In this document: positions 8,090 to 17,175 of the stretch, in pieces | Layout of the letters: every line of letters starts with the position of its first letter | How positions within the stretch are numbered: position 1 is the first letter of the stretch | Assembly (NCBI RefSeq): GCF_000719335.1 | Contig: NZ_JOGB01000037.1 | Span: forward strand, 20,670-84,669 | DNA length: 64,000 bases | DNA from: Streptomyces sp. NRRL S-87 | GTDB lineage: Bacteria > Actinomycetota > Actinomycetes > Streptomycetales > Streptomycetaceae | Reading direction: 5' to 3' | Translations under genes and position numbers: made by a program | The notes under the pieces: generated by a model | Told to the model about the DNA's origin: nothing | Database searches by the model: none | What the model saw: only the letters and a program-made list of their open reading frames with translations

Positions 8090-9487
8090 ATGCCCCACCC
8101 CGAGCTCGTCGACCAGCTCCTCGCCCACCTCCCCGCCGACGCCCTGATCACCGACCCGGTCCAGCTCGCCGCCCACGCCCGCGACTCGGCCCCCTTCTCC
8201 GACTGCGGCACCCCCGCCGCCCTGGCCCTGCCCAGCACCCCCGAGCAGGTCCAGCACATCCTCGCCACCACGTACGGACTCGGCGTCCCCGTCGTCCCCC
8301 AGGGCGCCCGCACCGGCCTGGCCGGTGCCGCCAACGCCGTCGACGGCTGCGTGCTGCTGTCCACCGCGCGCATGGACCGCATCCTCGCCGTCGACCCCGC
8401 CAACCGCCTCGTCCGCTGCGAGCCCGGGGTCGTCACCAAGCACCTCAACGAGGCCGTCGCCTCGCACGGCCTGACCTACCCGCCCGACCCCGCCTCCTGG
8501 GAGCGCTGCACCATCGGCGGCAACATCGCCACGGGCGCCGGCGGCATCTGCTGCGTCAAGTACGGCGTCACCGCCGACTACGTCCTCGGCCTCGACCTCG
8601 TCCTGCCCGACGGACGGCGGATGCGCACGGGCCGGGACACCGCCAAGGGCGTGGCCGGTTACGACCTCACCCGCCTCGTCGTCGGCTCCGAGGGCACCCT
8701 CGCCGTGGTCGTCGGCGCCACCCTGGCACTGCGCCCGCTGCGCCCGCCGGCCCTCTCGCTGCTCGCCCAGTTCCCGACCCTGACCGCGGCCGGGGACGCG
8801 GTGGCCGCCGTCATCGCCGCCGGCCACACCCCCTCCGCCCTCGAACTCCTCGACCGGGCCACCACGCGGGCCGTCGCCGACCACGGCCACCCGCTGCTGC
8901 GGGCCGACAGCGCGGCCACGCTCATCGTGGAGAGCGACAGCCCCCGGCCCGCCGCCGACCTGGAGGCGATGGCCCTGCTCTGCAAGGAGGCCGGAGCCGA
9001 CCACGTGGTCAGCGCCACCAGCCCCGAGGAGTCGCGGCGCGTCATCGAGGCCCGCCGGCTGGTCAGCCCGGCGCTCGCCCGGTGCGCGGCGGAACTGCCC
9101 GGCTCGCCGACCGCGTTCATCGAGGACGTGGCCGTACCCCGCTCCGAACTGGCCAAGTTCATCGGCACCATCGAGGAGATCGCCCGTCGCCACCGGCTGC
9201 GGATCTTCACCCTCGGCCACGCCGGGGACGGCAACCTCCACCCCACCGTCGTCTTCGACGAGTCCGACCCCGCGGAGACGCAGCGGGCCAGGACGGCGTA
9301 CGACGAGATCATGGCGGCGGGCCTGGCGCTGGGCGGCACCACCACCGGCGAGCACGGCATCGGCACCCTCAAGCGCGACTGGCTCACCCGCGAACTCGAC
9401 CCCGCGTCGCTGGAGCTCCAGCGCGGCCTCAAGCGGCTCTTCGACCCGAAGAACCTGCTGAACCCGGGCAAGGTGGTGTTCGCGTGA
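8090..9487 (+). CDS. FAD-linked 2-hydroxyacid dehydrogenase, GlcD/D-lactate dehydrogenase family
   Basis: A 465-residue flavoprotein of the VAO/PCMH fold expected to oxidise a 2-hydroxy acid to the 2-oxo acid. The FAD-pyrophosphate loop is at residues 70-80 (PQGARTGLAGA), the second FAD contact at CTIGGNIATGAGG, and the C-terminal FAD-oxidase domain contains GHAGDGNLHP and GEHGIGTLKRDW. Length is normal for GlcD. The product would feed the upstream ThDP decarboxylase, so the pair could convert 2-hydroxy acid to aldehyde plus CO2. Its stop overlaps the GTG start of the P450 gene (GTGA), which argues for co-expression. Confidence 0.9.
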   Translation: MPHPELVDQLLAHLPADALITDPVQLAAHARDSAPFSDCGTPAALALPSTPEQVQHILATTYGLGVPVVPQGARTGLAGAANAVDGCVLLSTARMDRILAVDPANRLVRCEPGVVTKHLNEAVASHGLTYPPDPASWERCTIGGNIATGAGGICCVKYGVTADYVLGLDLVLPDGRRMRTGRDTAKGVAGYDLTRLVVGSEGTLAVVVGATLALRPLRPPALSLLAQFPTLTAAGDAVAAVIAAGHTPSALELLDRATTRAVADHGHPLLRADSAATLIVESDSPRPAADLEAMALLCKEAGADHVVSATSPEESRRVIEARRLVSPALARCAAELPGSPTAFIEDVAVPRSELAKFIGTIEEIARRHRLRIFTLGHAGDGNLHPTVVFDESDPAETQRARTAYDEIMAAGLALGGTTTGEHGIGTLKRDWLTRELDPASLELQRGLKRLFDPKNLLNPGKVVFA

Positions 9488-10935
9488 CCGCCTCCACGGA
9501 CCCCGCCGCCACCGACCCGGCACCCGCGGCCCCCACCCCCGCCGGCACCCCTGCGGGCTGCCCGGTCACCCAATCCGGCCCCGACACGGGTGGGGCGACC
9601 GCCCCCGGGGCCCGCCTGCCCGTCCCGCGGACCGCCCGGGCCTCCCGCGCCGAGACCCTGCGCTTCGTCGCCACCCACACCCTGCCCGCCTTCGTCCGCG
9701 GCGTCGTGGTCCCGCGCGGCCCGGTCCTGACCGCGTACGCCGCCCTCGACCAGGCGGCCTGGTCCGCCGCCACCCTGCGTGCCCTGCGCGACCGGCACGG
9801 CGGGGCGCCCGTACGGGTGCGGGGCCTGTCGGGCGAAGTGCTGGTCCTCCTCGACCCCGCCGACGTCCGGCGGTTCTTCGCCCTGCCGGTGCCCGTCCTG
9901 GCGATGGACGCCGCCGACAAGAACCGGGCGTTCTCGGCCTTCGAACCCGACGGGGTCCTGTGCACCCACGGCGAACTGCGCGAGCGGCTGCGCCGGGTCA
10001 ACGACGAGGTGCTCGGCTGGGACCAGCCGGTGCACCCGTCCTGCGCGGAGTACCTCGCGGTGGTCGAGGAGGAGTGCGCCTCCCTCACCCACGGCGGGAC
10101 CCTGCCGTACGGGCGGATCCAGCGCGTCCTGACCCGGATCTCCCGCCGGATCGTGCTCGGCGACCGGGCCGCCGGCGACGAGGAGTTCGGCGGCTGGCTC
10201 CACGCGCTGCGGGCCGAGGCCAACTGGATGGGGTTGCGGAAGGGCCGCCGGGCCGCGACCCGTGCGCTGTACGAGCGGGCGTCCGCCCGGATCGCCGAGT
10301 ACGCCGCGGACGCCCCGGCCCACACCCTGGCCGCCCGGGCGCTCCGGGCCGACAGTCCCCCGGGCACGGACCCGCTGGCCCAGACCCACCACTGGCTGGC
10401 CGCCCTCGACGCCTGCGCCCCGGTCACCGCCCGCACGCTGATGCTGCTGGCCGCCCACCCGGCCGAGCAGGAGTGCGCCGCCCTGGTCCCGGCGGAGGCC
10501 GAGCCGCAGGACATGGACCGGCTGCGGGCCTGCGTCCAGGAGTCCCTGCGCCTCTACCCGCTCGTCCCGGACCTGCTCCGGGTCACCCGCGCCGAGACCG
10601 AGTGGCGCGGGGTGCACCATCCGGCCGGCACCACCGTCCTGGTGCCCATCGGGTTCCACCAGCGCGACCCCGCACACGTCCCGGGCGCCGACCTGTTCGT
10701 ACCCGGACGGTGGCTGCGCCCCGGCGCCGACCGGGACACGGCGACGGCCCCGTTCAGCCACGGCGGCGGCCGCTGCCCGGGCGACCAGCTCGGCCTGCTG
10801 CTCACGGCCGCGGTCTGCGCGCGGGTGCTGCGCGGCCACCGTGTCACCGGCGCCCGGCCGCACCTCGACCCGGTCGGGCCGCTGCCGGGGGCGGTGGACA
10901 CCCCGGCGATCCGGCTGACGCTCCGCCCGCGCTGA
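9484..10935 (+). CDS. Cytochrome P450 with atypical I-helix
   Basis: A 483-residue P450. The haem-binding loop FSHGGGRCPG is at residues 424-433 with the axial ligand Cys431, and the K-helix ExxR is E353-R356 (ESLRLYP). The oxygen-binding I-helix normally reads AGxE/DTT; here the ungapped equivalent is AALDAC (306-311), so the proton-relay Thr is Ala310. Such replacement is typical of P450s that use peroxides or rearrange hydroperoxides rather than activate O2. No reductase or ferredoxin gene is adjacent. The first 50 residues are Pro/Ala/Thr-rich. The GTG start overlaps the preceding stop. In context it could act on fatty acids or on hydroperoxides made by the haem dioxygenase three genes on; this is inference. 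Confidence 0.9.
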   Translation: MTASTDPAATDPAPAAPTPAGTPAGCPVTQSGPDTGGATAPGARLPVPRTARASRAETLRFVATHTLPAFVRGVVVPRGPVLTAYAALDQAAWSAATLRALRDRHGGAPVRVRGLSGEVLVLLDPADVRRFFALPVPVLAMDAADKNRAFSAFEPDGVLCTHGELRERLRRVNDEVLGWDQPVHPSCAEYLAVVEEECASLTHGGTLPYGRIQRVLTRISRRIVLGDRAAGDEEFGGWLHALRAEANWMGLRKGRRAATRALYERASARIAEYAADAPAHTLAARALRADSPPGTDPLAQTHHWLAALDACAPVTARTLMLLAAHPAEQECAALVPAEAEPQDMDRLRACVQESLRLYPLVPDLLRVTRAETEWRGVHHPAGTTVLVPIGFHQRDPAHVPGADLFVPGRWLRPGADRDTATAPFSHGGGRCPGDQLGLLLTAAVCARVLRGHRVTGARPHLDPVGPLPGAVDTPAIRLTLRPR

Positions 10936-11028
10936 GCGTCCCGGCCCGCCCCGCTGCCGGCCCCGCCCCGGCGGCCGTTCCGCTCCGGTCGGGCGGGCCG
11001 TCCCCGCCCCGGCCCACCCGACCGGTCC

Positions 11029-11076
11029 CGTACCCGAAGCCGTCCCCGAAGCCGTCCCCGAAGCCGTCCCCGAAGC
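11029..11076 (+). repeat. Four tandem copies of a 12-bp unit
   Basis: The unit CGTCCCCGAAGC occurs three times perfectly (11041, 11053, 11065), preceded by a copy with one mismatch (11029). It lies between the P450 and hydrolase genes, just before the hydrolase ribosome-binding site. It may be simple replication slippage; a regulatory role is not shown. Confidence 0.85.
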
Positions 11077-11104
11077 CGGACCCCACCAGGAGACCCGCCC
11101 CCTC

Positions 11105-12481
11105 ATGTCCGAAGCCGTGACCTCCGACGCCACCGCCGCGGCCGCCCGCGAGCCGGACGTGGCCTCCCTGCACCACCTCTGCCGGGTCCTGGCCGAGGCC
11201 GCCGAGGCCGTCGGGGAGGCCGCGGCGCACGCTTCCGAGCTCGCGCTCGGCGGCCCGGCGGGCGGGGGCGCGCGACTGCCCGCCCCCGCCCGCCGGGCCC
11301 TGCTGCGCGCCCTCACCCACGCCGGGGGCCTCGGCTGGGCCTGGCGCGGCCGCGGACTCCTGGCCCGGGCCGGCTGGCTGGTCGGGGTGTTCACCAGCCG
11401 CGAGTCGCTGGCCGTCTCGCTCGCCGTCACCGGCCTCAAGGCCCGCATCCGAGCCGCGGCCGTCTCGCACCCCGAACTCCTCGACCACGGCGCCGCCGCC
11501 AAGGTGCTGCGCGCCATCGAGGCCGACCGGCAGACCGAGGCCGCCGGCCACTTCCGCCGGCTGATGACCGAGCGCGGGGCGGAGTACGCCCTCGCGGTCC
11601 TCGCGCCGTCGTTCACCGACCTGCTCGCCTGGAACGCGCTCACCGACGAGAACCCCTTCAACGACCGGGCCGGCTGGCAGATCGCCACCGGCCGCCCGCT
11701 CACCTCCGAGCCCCTGCTCGGCGTGGCCGCCCCCGTCTGGTCCCGCCTGGACCGCGGTCCCGGCCGCGCCGAACCGCACCGCCCCGACGCCGCCCTGCGC
11801 GAGCGGGTCGACACCTCCGGCACCATCACCGGCTACGTCCGCAACATCGGCCTCATCGGCACCGGCGGACTGCTCCTGGTCCAGCCCGTCACCGGCCCCG
11901 ACGGGGTGCGCCGGTACGTCGTCCAACTCGCCGGCATGGCCCCCGGCAAGCCCAACCACGACAGCCCCCAGGACCTCATCGGGGCCATCGACGCCGTCGG
12001 CGCCGCCGAGACCCCCTACACCCGGGCCGTCACCAAGGCCCTGCGCCAGACCGTCCCCTCCGGCGCCGAACTCGCCCTCGTCGGCCACAGCCAGGGCGGC
12101 ATCACCGCCATGAACCTCGCCGGCAGCCGGGACTTCACGGCCGTCTACACCGTCACGCACGTGGTCGCGATCGGCTCGCCCATCGACCACAAGCGCCCGG
12201 CCGACCCCGCGACCCGGGTGTTCTCCCTGGTCAACGAGCACGACATCGTGCCCAGCCTGGAGGGTCGGTCGGCCGTCTCGCCGTACGGACTGCCGGCCGG
12301 CTTCACCGAGTTCACCTGGACCGACGACACCCACGCCTTCCCGCTGTGCCACGCGGCCGAGCGGTACGCGCACAACCTCCGCCACGACGTCCCCGACGTG
12401 GCCGCCCGCGTCGACAAGGAGCTGGCCGCCTACCGCGGTCGCCCGGCCGCAGCCCGCTTCTTCACCCTGCACGACCGCTGA
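11105..12481 (+). CDS. Alpha/beta-hydrolase (lipase-like) with helical N-terminal domain
   Basis: A 458-residue protein in two parts. Residues 1-200 are Ala-rich and predicted helical, with hydrophobic stretches around LGWAWRGRGLLARAGWLVGVF. Residues 230-440 form an alpha/beta-hydrolase with nucleophile elbow GHSQGG (Ser329) and likely triad partners Asp380 (NEHDIVP) and His410 (DDTHAFP). There is no secretion signal. GHSQGG is typical of class-3-like lipases and esterases, so release of a fatty acid or ester substrate for the flanking oxygenases is plausible. AGGAG about 12 bases upstream supports the start. Helical N-termini like this also occur in hydrolases paired with WXG100 proteins, and a WXG-like gene ends the cluster. 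Confidence 0.8.
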   Translation: MSEAVTSDATAAAAREPDVASLHHLCRVLAEAAEAVGEAAAHASELALGGPAGGGARLPAPARRALLRALTHAGGLGWAWRGRGLLARAGWLVGVFTSRESLAVSLAVTGLKARIRAAAVSHPELLDHGAAAKVLRAIEADRQTEAAGHFRRLMTERGAEYALAVLAPSFTDLLAWNALTDENPFNDRAGWQIATGRPLTSEPLLGVAAPVWSRLDRGPGRAEPHRPDAALRERVDTSGTITGYVRNIGLIGTGGLLLVQPVTGPDGVRRYVVQLAGMAPGKPNHDSPQDLIGAIDAVGAAETPYTRAVTKALRQTVPSGAELALVGHSQGGITAMNLAGSRDFTAVYTVTHVVAIGSPIDHKRPADPATRVFSLVNEHDIVPSLEGRSAVSPYGLPAGFTEFTWTDDTHAFPLCHAAERYAHNLRHDVPDVAARVDKELAAYRGRPAAARFFTLHDR

Positions 12482-12608
12482 GCCCGCGGGCCTCCCCCGA
12501 CCGCCCCTCCGTTCGCTCCCACCCCCGACCGCCCCTCCGTTCGCTCCCACCCCCGTCCCACCCGACCGCCCCGCCGCCGCCCCCGACCCGCTGAGGATGA
12601 CACCGCCC

Positions 12609-14522
12609 ATGACCGCCACCCCCGACGCAGCAGCCGCGGACGAAGCCGCGGACCGGTCCGCCGACGCCCGCTCCGCCGTCCCCGGCCCGCGCACCCCCGC
12701 CTCCGGCGCCCCCACGCCGCCCCCCTACCCCCCGCCCGGCCCGCTGGAGCGGTTCGGCTCCGCCGCCTTCGCCCGCGTCAACCGGACCCGCGAGTGGTGG
12801 GAGCTGCCCGGCCCGCTCGCCCTGTTGAACCTCCGCGTGCTCCGCGACGACCTGCGCCGCGAGAACCTGTACGACACCTACGGCGCCGGCGGCGAACGCC
12901 CCCGCCGCGCCCCCCGGCGCCTCGCCCCGTACCGCTCGTACGACGGATCGGGCTACGACCCGCACGACGAGGACATGGGCCGGGCCGGCACCCGGCTGGA
13001 CCGCAACGCCCCCCTCGCCCTGTCCCATCCGGACGACGACGGCGACCTGATGGACCCGAGCCCGCGCGAGATCAGCCGGCAGCTGCTCGCCCGCCGCTCC
13101 TTCACCCCGGCGCCCACCCTGAACCTGCTGGCCGCCGCCTGGATCCAGTTCCAGAACCACGGCTGGGCCAACCACGGCGACAACGAGGAGGCCGAGCCCT
13201 TCACCGTCCCGCTCGCCGCGGACGACGACTGGGCGGGGGAGTGCCCGATGCGGATCCGCCGCACCCGCCCCGACCCCGTCGCCCACACCACGCCCGACGC
13301 CCCGCCGACGTACGAGAACACCGTCACGCACTGGTGGGACGGCTCCCAGATCTACGGCAGCGACGAGGCGCGCTGCCGTTCCCTGCGCACCGGCGAACGC
13401 GGCAAGCTGATCCTGGTCGACGGCCGGCTGCCGGCCGACCCCCGCCCGGGCCTGGACTGCCTGGACGCCACCGGCTTCAACAGCGACTACTGGGTCGGCC
13501 TCTCGCTGCTCCACACCCTCTTCGCCAAGGAGCACAACGCGATCTGCGACCTGCTCGCCGCCCAGCACCCCACCTGGGACGACGAGCGGACCTTCCACAC
13601 CGCCCGACTGGTCAACACCGCCCTCATGGCGAAGATCCACACGGTGGAGTGGACCCCCGGCATCCTCGACACGCCCGTGCTGCGCCGCGCGATGAACGCC
13701 AACTGGTACGGCGTACTGCCCCGCTGGGTCACCCGGCAGTTCGGCCGGATCGGCGCGGGGGAGATGCTCAGCGGGATCCTCGGCTCCCCGACCGACCACC
13801 ACGCGGCGCCCTTCTCGATGACCGAGGAGTTCGTCTCCGCCTACCGGCTGCACCCGCTGATCCCCGACGAGATCACCCTCCGGGACCACCGGGCCGGCGG
13901 CGTGCTCAAGACCGTCGGCTTCGACGCGGTGCAGGGCGCCACCACCCGCACCGCCGTCGACGACCACGGCATGAGCGACCTCCTCTACACCTTCGGCACC
14001 GAGCACCCCGGCGCACTGGTCCTGCACAACCACCCCGACGCGCTGCGGAACCTGGCCCGGCTCTCCGGCGAGCACATCGACCTGGCCACGGTCGACGTCC
14101 TGCGCGACCGCGAGCGCGGCATCCCCCGCTACAACGCCTACCGGCGCATGCTCCGCAAGCGGCCGGTCACCTCCTTCGAGGAGCTCACCGGCGGGCACCC
14201 CGGGGACACCCCGCTGCTGAGGGAGGTCTACGAGGGCCGGCTCGACCGGGTCGACACCCTGGTCGGCAACCTCGCCGAGCCGCGGCCGGCCGGCTTCGGC
14301 TTCAGCGACAGCCTCTTCCGCATCTTCATCCTGATGGCCAGCCGACGGCTCAAGAGCGACCGGTTCTTCACCACCGACTACCGGCCCGAGGTCTACACAC
14401 CCGAGGGGCTGGAGTGGATCGACCGCAACACCATGGTCACCGTCCTGCTGCGGCACCACCCGGAGCTCGGCCCGGCCCTGGCCGGCGTCGACAACGCCTT
14501 CGCCCCCTGGAAGGGCCTGTGA
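12609..14522 (+). CDS. Haem-dependent dioxygenase/peroxidase, cyclooxygenase/alpha-dioxygenase superfamily
   Basis: A 637-residue member of the animal haem peroxidase superfamily. The motif AYRLHPLIPDE places Tyr412 three residues before His415, matching the catalytic Tyr385 and proximal haem ligand His388 of cyclooxygenase. The helix LHTLFAKEHNAICDLL is the family signature, and the candidate distal histidines are His184/His189 in FQNHGWANH. These are hallmarks of fatty-acid dioxygenases (cyclooxygenase, plant alpha-DOX, fungal diol synthases) rather than classical peroxidases. I use the second Met: GAGGA (12593-12597) is correctly spaced for it but overlaps the upstream ATG at 12597. The first 40 residues are Pro/Ala-rich. 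The gene overlaps the next small ORF by GTGA. Confidence 0.85.
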   Translation: MTATPDAAAADEAADRSADARSAVPGPRTPASGAPTPPPYPPPGPLERFGSAAFARVNRTREWWELPGPLALLNLRVLRDDLRRENLYDTYGAGGERPRRAPRRLAPYRSYDGSGYDPHDEDMGRAGTRLDRNAPLALSHPDDDGDLMDPSPREISRQLLARRSFTPAPTLNLLAAAWIQFQNHGWANHGDNEEAEPFTVPLAADDDWAGECPMRIRRTRPDPVAHTTPDAPPTYENTVTHWWDGSQIYGSDEARCRSLRTGERGKLILVDGRLPADPRPGLDCLDATGFNSDYWVGLSLLHTLFAKEHNAICDLLAAQHPTWDDERTFHTARLVNTALMAKIHTVEWTPGILDTPVLRRAMNANWYGVLPRWVTRQFGRIGAGEMLSGILGSPTDHHAAPFSMTEEFVSAYRLHPLIPDEITLRDHRAGGVLKTVGFDAVQGATTRTAVDDHGMSDLLYTFGTEHPGALVLHNHPDALRNLARLSGEHIDLATVDVLRDRERGIPRYNAYRRMLRKRPVTSFEELTGGHPGDTPLLREVYEGRLDRVDTLVGNLAEPRPAGFGFSDSLFRIFILMASRRLKSDRFFTTDYRPEVYTPEGLEWIDRNTMVTVLLRHHPELGPALAGVDNAFAPWKGL

Positions 14523-14779
14523 CCACGATCCCGGGCCCGCGCGCCGGGGCCCCGACCGCGCCGGGCGGGACGGCCACCGGCGGCCACCGGCCCCCGGGCG
14601 CCGCCCTGCGCGCCCACGCCGAGTCCCTGCGGACCCAGGCCGACCGCCTCCGCGCGGCCGTCGACGCCCTCGCCTGGACCGGCCCGGACGCCGACGCCCT
14701 CCGCGCCCGCGTCACCGCCCTCGCCACCCGCTGCGACAGGGCGGCGACCGACCTGGCCCGGAGCGCGGAACTGGTGTAG
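14519..14779 (+). CDS. Small WXG-like helical hairpin protein
   Basis: An 86-residue protein whose GTG start overlaps the stop of the haem dioxygenase gene (GTGA). After a Pro/Gly-rich 30-residue leader, two amphipathic Ala/Leu/Arg-rich helices are joined by [10 protein letters not shown], giving the W-x-G turn of WXG100 proteins at about residues 53-55. The canonical C-terminal YxxxD/E export motif is missing, so ESX/type VII secretion is uncertain. It may be an assembly or adaptor partner of the cluster enzymes, or of the helical N-terminus of the hydrolase two genes upstream. I do not recognise a specific family; codon usage matches the neighbours. Confidence 0.65.
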   Translation: MTTIPGPRAGAPTAPGGTATGGHRPPGAALRAHAESLRTQADRLRAAVDALAWTGPDADALRARVTALATRCDRAATDLARSAELV

Positions 14780-14837
14780 CCGCTTCCCGACCGAGGTCCG
14801 CACCGAGTGGCTGCGGTCACGCGCCGCTGCGAACCGT

Positions 14838-16079
14838 TCAGGGCGTCAGGCGCGGTCCGTCGGCCTCCTCCAGCGCCGCCAGCGCGGGGTCGAGGACGAT
14901 GTCCTCGCCGCGCGCCCCGGCCGCGGTGGTCGGCTCCTCCGGGAAGTGGCAGGCCGTCAGGTGCCCCTCCCGGTTGCCCTCGATCCGTACCAGCGGCGGC
15001 TCCTCGGCCGCGCACTTCTCCCGCGCCTTCCAGCAGCGGGTGCGGAACCGGCAGCCCGAGGGCGGGTCCACCGGCGAGGGCACGTCCCCGGCGAGCCGGA
15101 TCCGCTCCCGGGCCGCGTGCTCGTCGTCGTCGGTCAGCGCGGCCTCGGGCACCGCCGACAGCAGCGCGTGCGTGTACGGGTGCCGCGGCCGCAGGTAGAT
15201 CGAGTCCCGGTCGCCCACCTCGATGATCTTCCCGAGGTACATCACGGCCAGCCGCTGCGAGAAGTGCCGTACGACCGCCAGGTCGTGGGCGATGAACACG
15301 AAGGCGATGCCCAGCTCCCGCCGCAGCTCCTGGAGCAGGTTGACCACCTGCGCCTGGATGGAGACGTCGAGCGCCGACACCGGCTCGTCGGCCACGATCA
15401 GGCGCGGTTCCAGGGCGAGGGCCCGGGCCACCCCGATGCGCTGGCGCTGGCCGCCGGAGAACTCGTGCGGGAAGCGGTTGTAGTGCTCGGGGTTGAGCCC
15501 CACCGTCTCCAGCAGCTCCCGGACCCGCCGCTCGCGCCCGCCCGGCGGCTCGATGCCGTTGATCTCCATCGGGCCGCGGATGATGGTGCCGACCGTCTGG
15601 CGGGGGTTCAGCGACGAGTACGGGTCCTGGAAGATCATCTGGATCTCGGAGCGGACCGGGGCCAGTCGGCGGCGTCCGGCATGCGTGATGTCCCGTCCGC
15701 GGTACTCGATCGAGCCCGCGGTCGGCTCCAGCAGCCGGGTGAGCAGCCGGCCCGTCGTCGACTTCCCGCACCCGGACTCGCCGACCAGGCCGAAGCTCTC
15801 GCCCGCGTGCACGGTCAGGTCGATCCCGTCCACGGCCTGGACGGCGCCGACCCGGCGCTTGAAGGGGAAGCCGCCCATGATCGGGAAGTGCTTGGTCAGG
15901 CCCCGGGCCACCAGCAGCGGCTCGCCCACGGCCGGCGCGGCCGGCGCCCCGGCCGCGGCCGGGGCGGCTGGGGACGGCGCCGCGGCCGGCCCCGGTCCGG
16001 ACTGCGGCGGCACGCCGCCGGCGGCCGGCTCCGCCCCGGCCGGCTTCCGCTGCGCGGGCAGGGTGGTCTCTTCGCTCAT
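14838..16079 (-). CDS. bldKE: BldKE-like oligopeptide ABC transporter ATPase (OppF type)
   Basis: A 413-residue ATPase and last gene of the five-gene bldK-type operon. A 50-residue Ala/Pro-rich N-terminal extension precedes the ABC domain: Walker A GESGCGKS at residues 100-107, signature FSGGQ, Walker B LIVADEP, then the [16 protein letters not shown] oligopeptide-transporter C-terminal motif. Its ATG overlaps the stop of the preceding ATPase by four bases (ATGA). In S. coelicolor the BldK importer takes up an extracellular signalling peptide needed for aerial growth. That role is inferred here from gene order (permease, lipoprotein, permease, ATPase, ATPase) and proximity to mshB. Confidence 0.85.
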   Translation of the reverse strand: MSEETTLPAQRKPAGAEPAAGGVPPQSGPGPAAAPSPAAPAAAGAPAAPAVGEPLLVARGLTKHFPIMGGFPFKRRVGAVQAVDGIDLTVHAGESFGLVGESGCGKSTTGRLLTRLLEPTAGSIEYRGRDITHAGRRRLAPVRSEIQMIFQDPYSSLNPRQTVGTIIRGPMEINGIEPPGGRERRVRELLETVGLNPEHYNRFPHEFSGGQRQRIGVARALALEPRLIVADEPVSALDVSIQAQVVNLLQELRRELGIAFVFIAHDLAVVRHFSQRLAVMYLGKIIEVGDRDSIYLRPRHPYTHALLSAVPEAALTDDDEHAARERIRLAGDVPSPVDPPSGCRFRTRCWKAREKCAAEEPPLVRIEGNREGHLTACHFPEEPTTAAGARGEDIVLDPALAALEEADGPRLTP

Positions 16080-17164
16080 GGCCTCTGGCTCCTCGGTGCC
16101 CGGCCGAGCCGGGGCAGGATCTGCTCGGTGAACAGGGTCCGCTGCTGCTCGTCGGTCAGGTGGCAGGCGCCCGCCCGCCCGTCGGCCAGCACCGGCCGCT
16201 CGCTCGCGCACCGGCCCCCGCCCACCTGCGCGGTGAAGCCGCAGCGGGGGTGGAAGGCGCAGCCGGAGGGCGGGTCCAGCAGACTGGGCGGACTGCCCGG
16301 GATCGGGCTCAGCGCGCAGGTGTCGACGTCCGAGCCGAGCCGGGGCATCGAGCCGAGCAGGCCCCACGTGTACGGGTGCCGGGGCGCCCGCAGCACCTCG
16401 CGCACCGGGCCGCGCTCGACCGCCCGGCCCCCGTACATCACGAGGATGTCGTCGGCGGTGTTGGCGATCACCCCGAGGTCGTGGGTGATGAAGATGATCG
16501 CGCTGCCGAACTCCTGCTGGAGGTCGCGCAGCAGGTCCAGGATCTGGGCCTGCACGGTGACGTCCAGGGCGGTGGTCGGCTCGTCCGCGATCAGCAGGTC
16601 GGGGTTGCAGACCAGGGCCATCGCGATCATCGCGCGCTGCCGCATGCCGCCGGAGAACTGGTGCGGGTAGTCCTTGGCGCGCAGCGCCGGCTGCGGGATG
16701 CCGACCTTGGCCAGCATCTCCACCGCCCGCGCCCAGGCCTCGCGGCGGGAGGCGCCGGTGTGCTTCATGTACGGCTCGGCGATCTGGCGGCCGATCGTGT
16801 AGTACGGCGAGAGGGCGGTGAGCGCGTCCTGGAAGATCATCGCCATCTTGTTCCCGCGCAGCTTCTCCAGCGTCCGCTCCGGGGCGCCGGTCAGCTCCTG
16901 CCCGTCGAGCACGATCTCCCCGGCGACCTCCGTGAACTGCGGGTTGTGCAGCCCGAGCACGGTCAGGTTGGTCACGGACTTGCCGGATCCGGACTCGCCG
17001 ACGATGCCGAGGGTCCGGCCGCGCTCCAGCTCGAAGGACAGCCCGTCCACGGCCTTGACGACGCCGTCCTCGGTCGAGAAGCGCACGTACAGGTCGCGCA
17101 CCGAGAGGAAGGCGCCCGTGTCCCCCGCGGCGGCCCCGCCCGCTTCCTTGGTCAGAGTGGTCAC
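16076..17164 (-). CDS. bldKD: BldKD-like oligopeptide ABC transporter ATPase (OppD type)
   Basis: A 362-residue ATPase starting at GTG. Walker A GESGSGKS is at residues 56-63, the signature is FSGGM, and Walker B is LLIADEP. The cysteine-containing C-terminal oligopeptide-transporter segment [11 protein letters not shown] is also present. The start is supported by homology beginning about 20 residues later. The gene begins 11 bases after the permease stop and overlaps bldKE by four bases, so the two ATPases are likely translated together. It is a clear paralogue of the ATPase at 55-1038, pointing to an old duplication of the importer. Confidence 0.86.
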   Translation of the reverse strand: MTTLTKEAGGAAAGDTGAFLSVRDLYVRFSTEDGVVKAVDGLSFELERGRTLGIVGESGSGKSVTNLTVLGLHNPQFTEVAGEIVLDGQELTGAPERTLEKLRGNKMAMIFQDALTALSPYYTIGRQIAEPYMKHTGASRREAWARAVEMLAKVGIPQPALRAKDYPHQFSGGMRQRAMIAMALVCNPDLLIADEPTTALDVTVQAQILDLLRDLQQEFGSAIIFITHDLGVIANTADDILVMYGGRAVERGPVREVLRAPRHPYTWGLLGSMPRLGSDVDTCALSPIPGSPPSLLDPPSGCAFHPRCGFTAQVGGGRCASERPVLADGRAGACHLTDEQQRTLFTEQILPRLGRAPRSQRP

Positions 17165-17175
17165 TTCGGCGTCCC

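Noticed and set aside
11029..11076. Possible short CRISPR-like array
   Set aside because: Repeats are contiguous with no spacers and only 12 bases long.
8659..11829. 1056-codon minus-strand frame across the P450 gene
   Set aside because: Antisense shadow; the P450 and dehydrogenase motifs are on the other strand.
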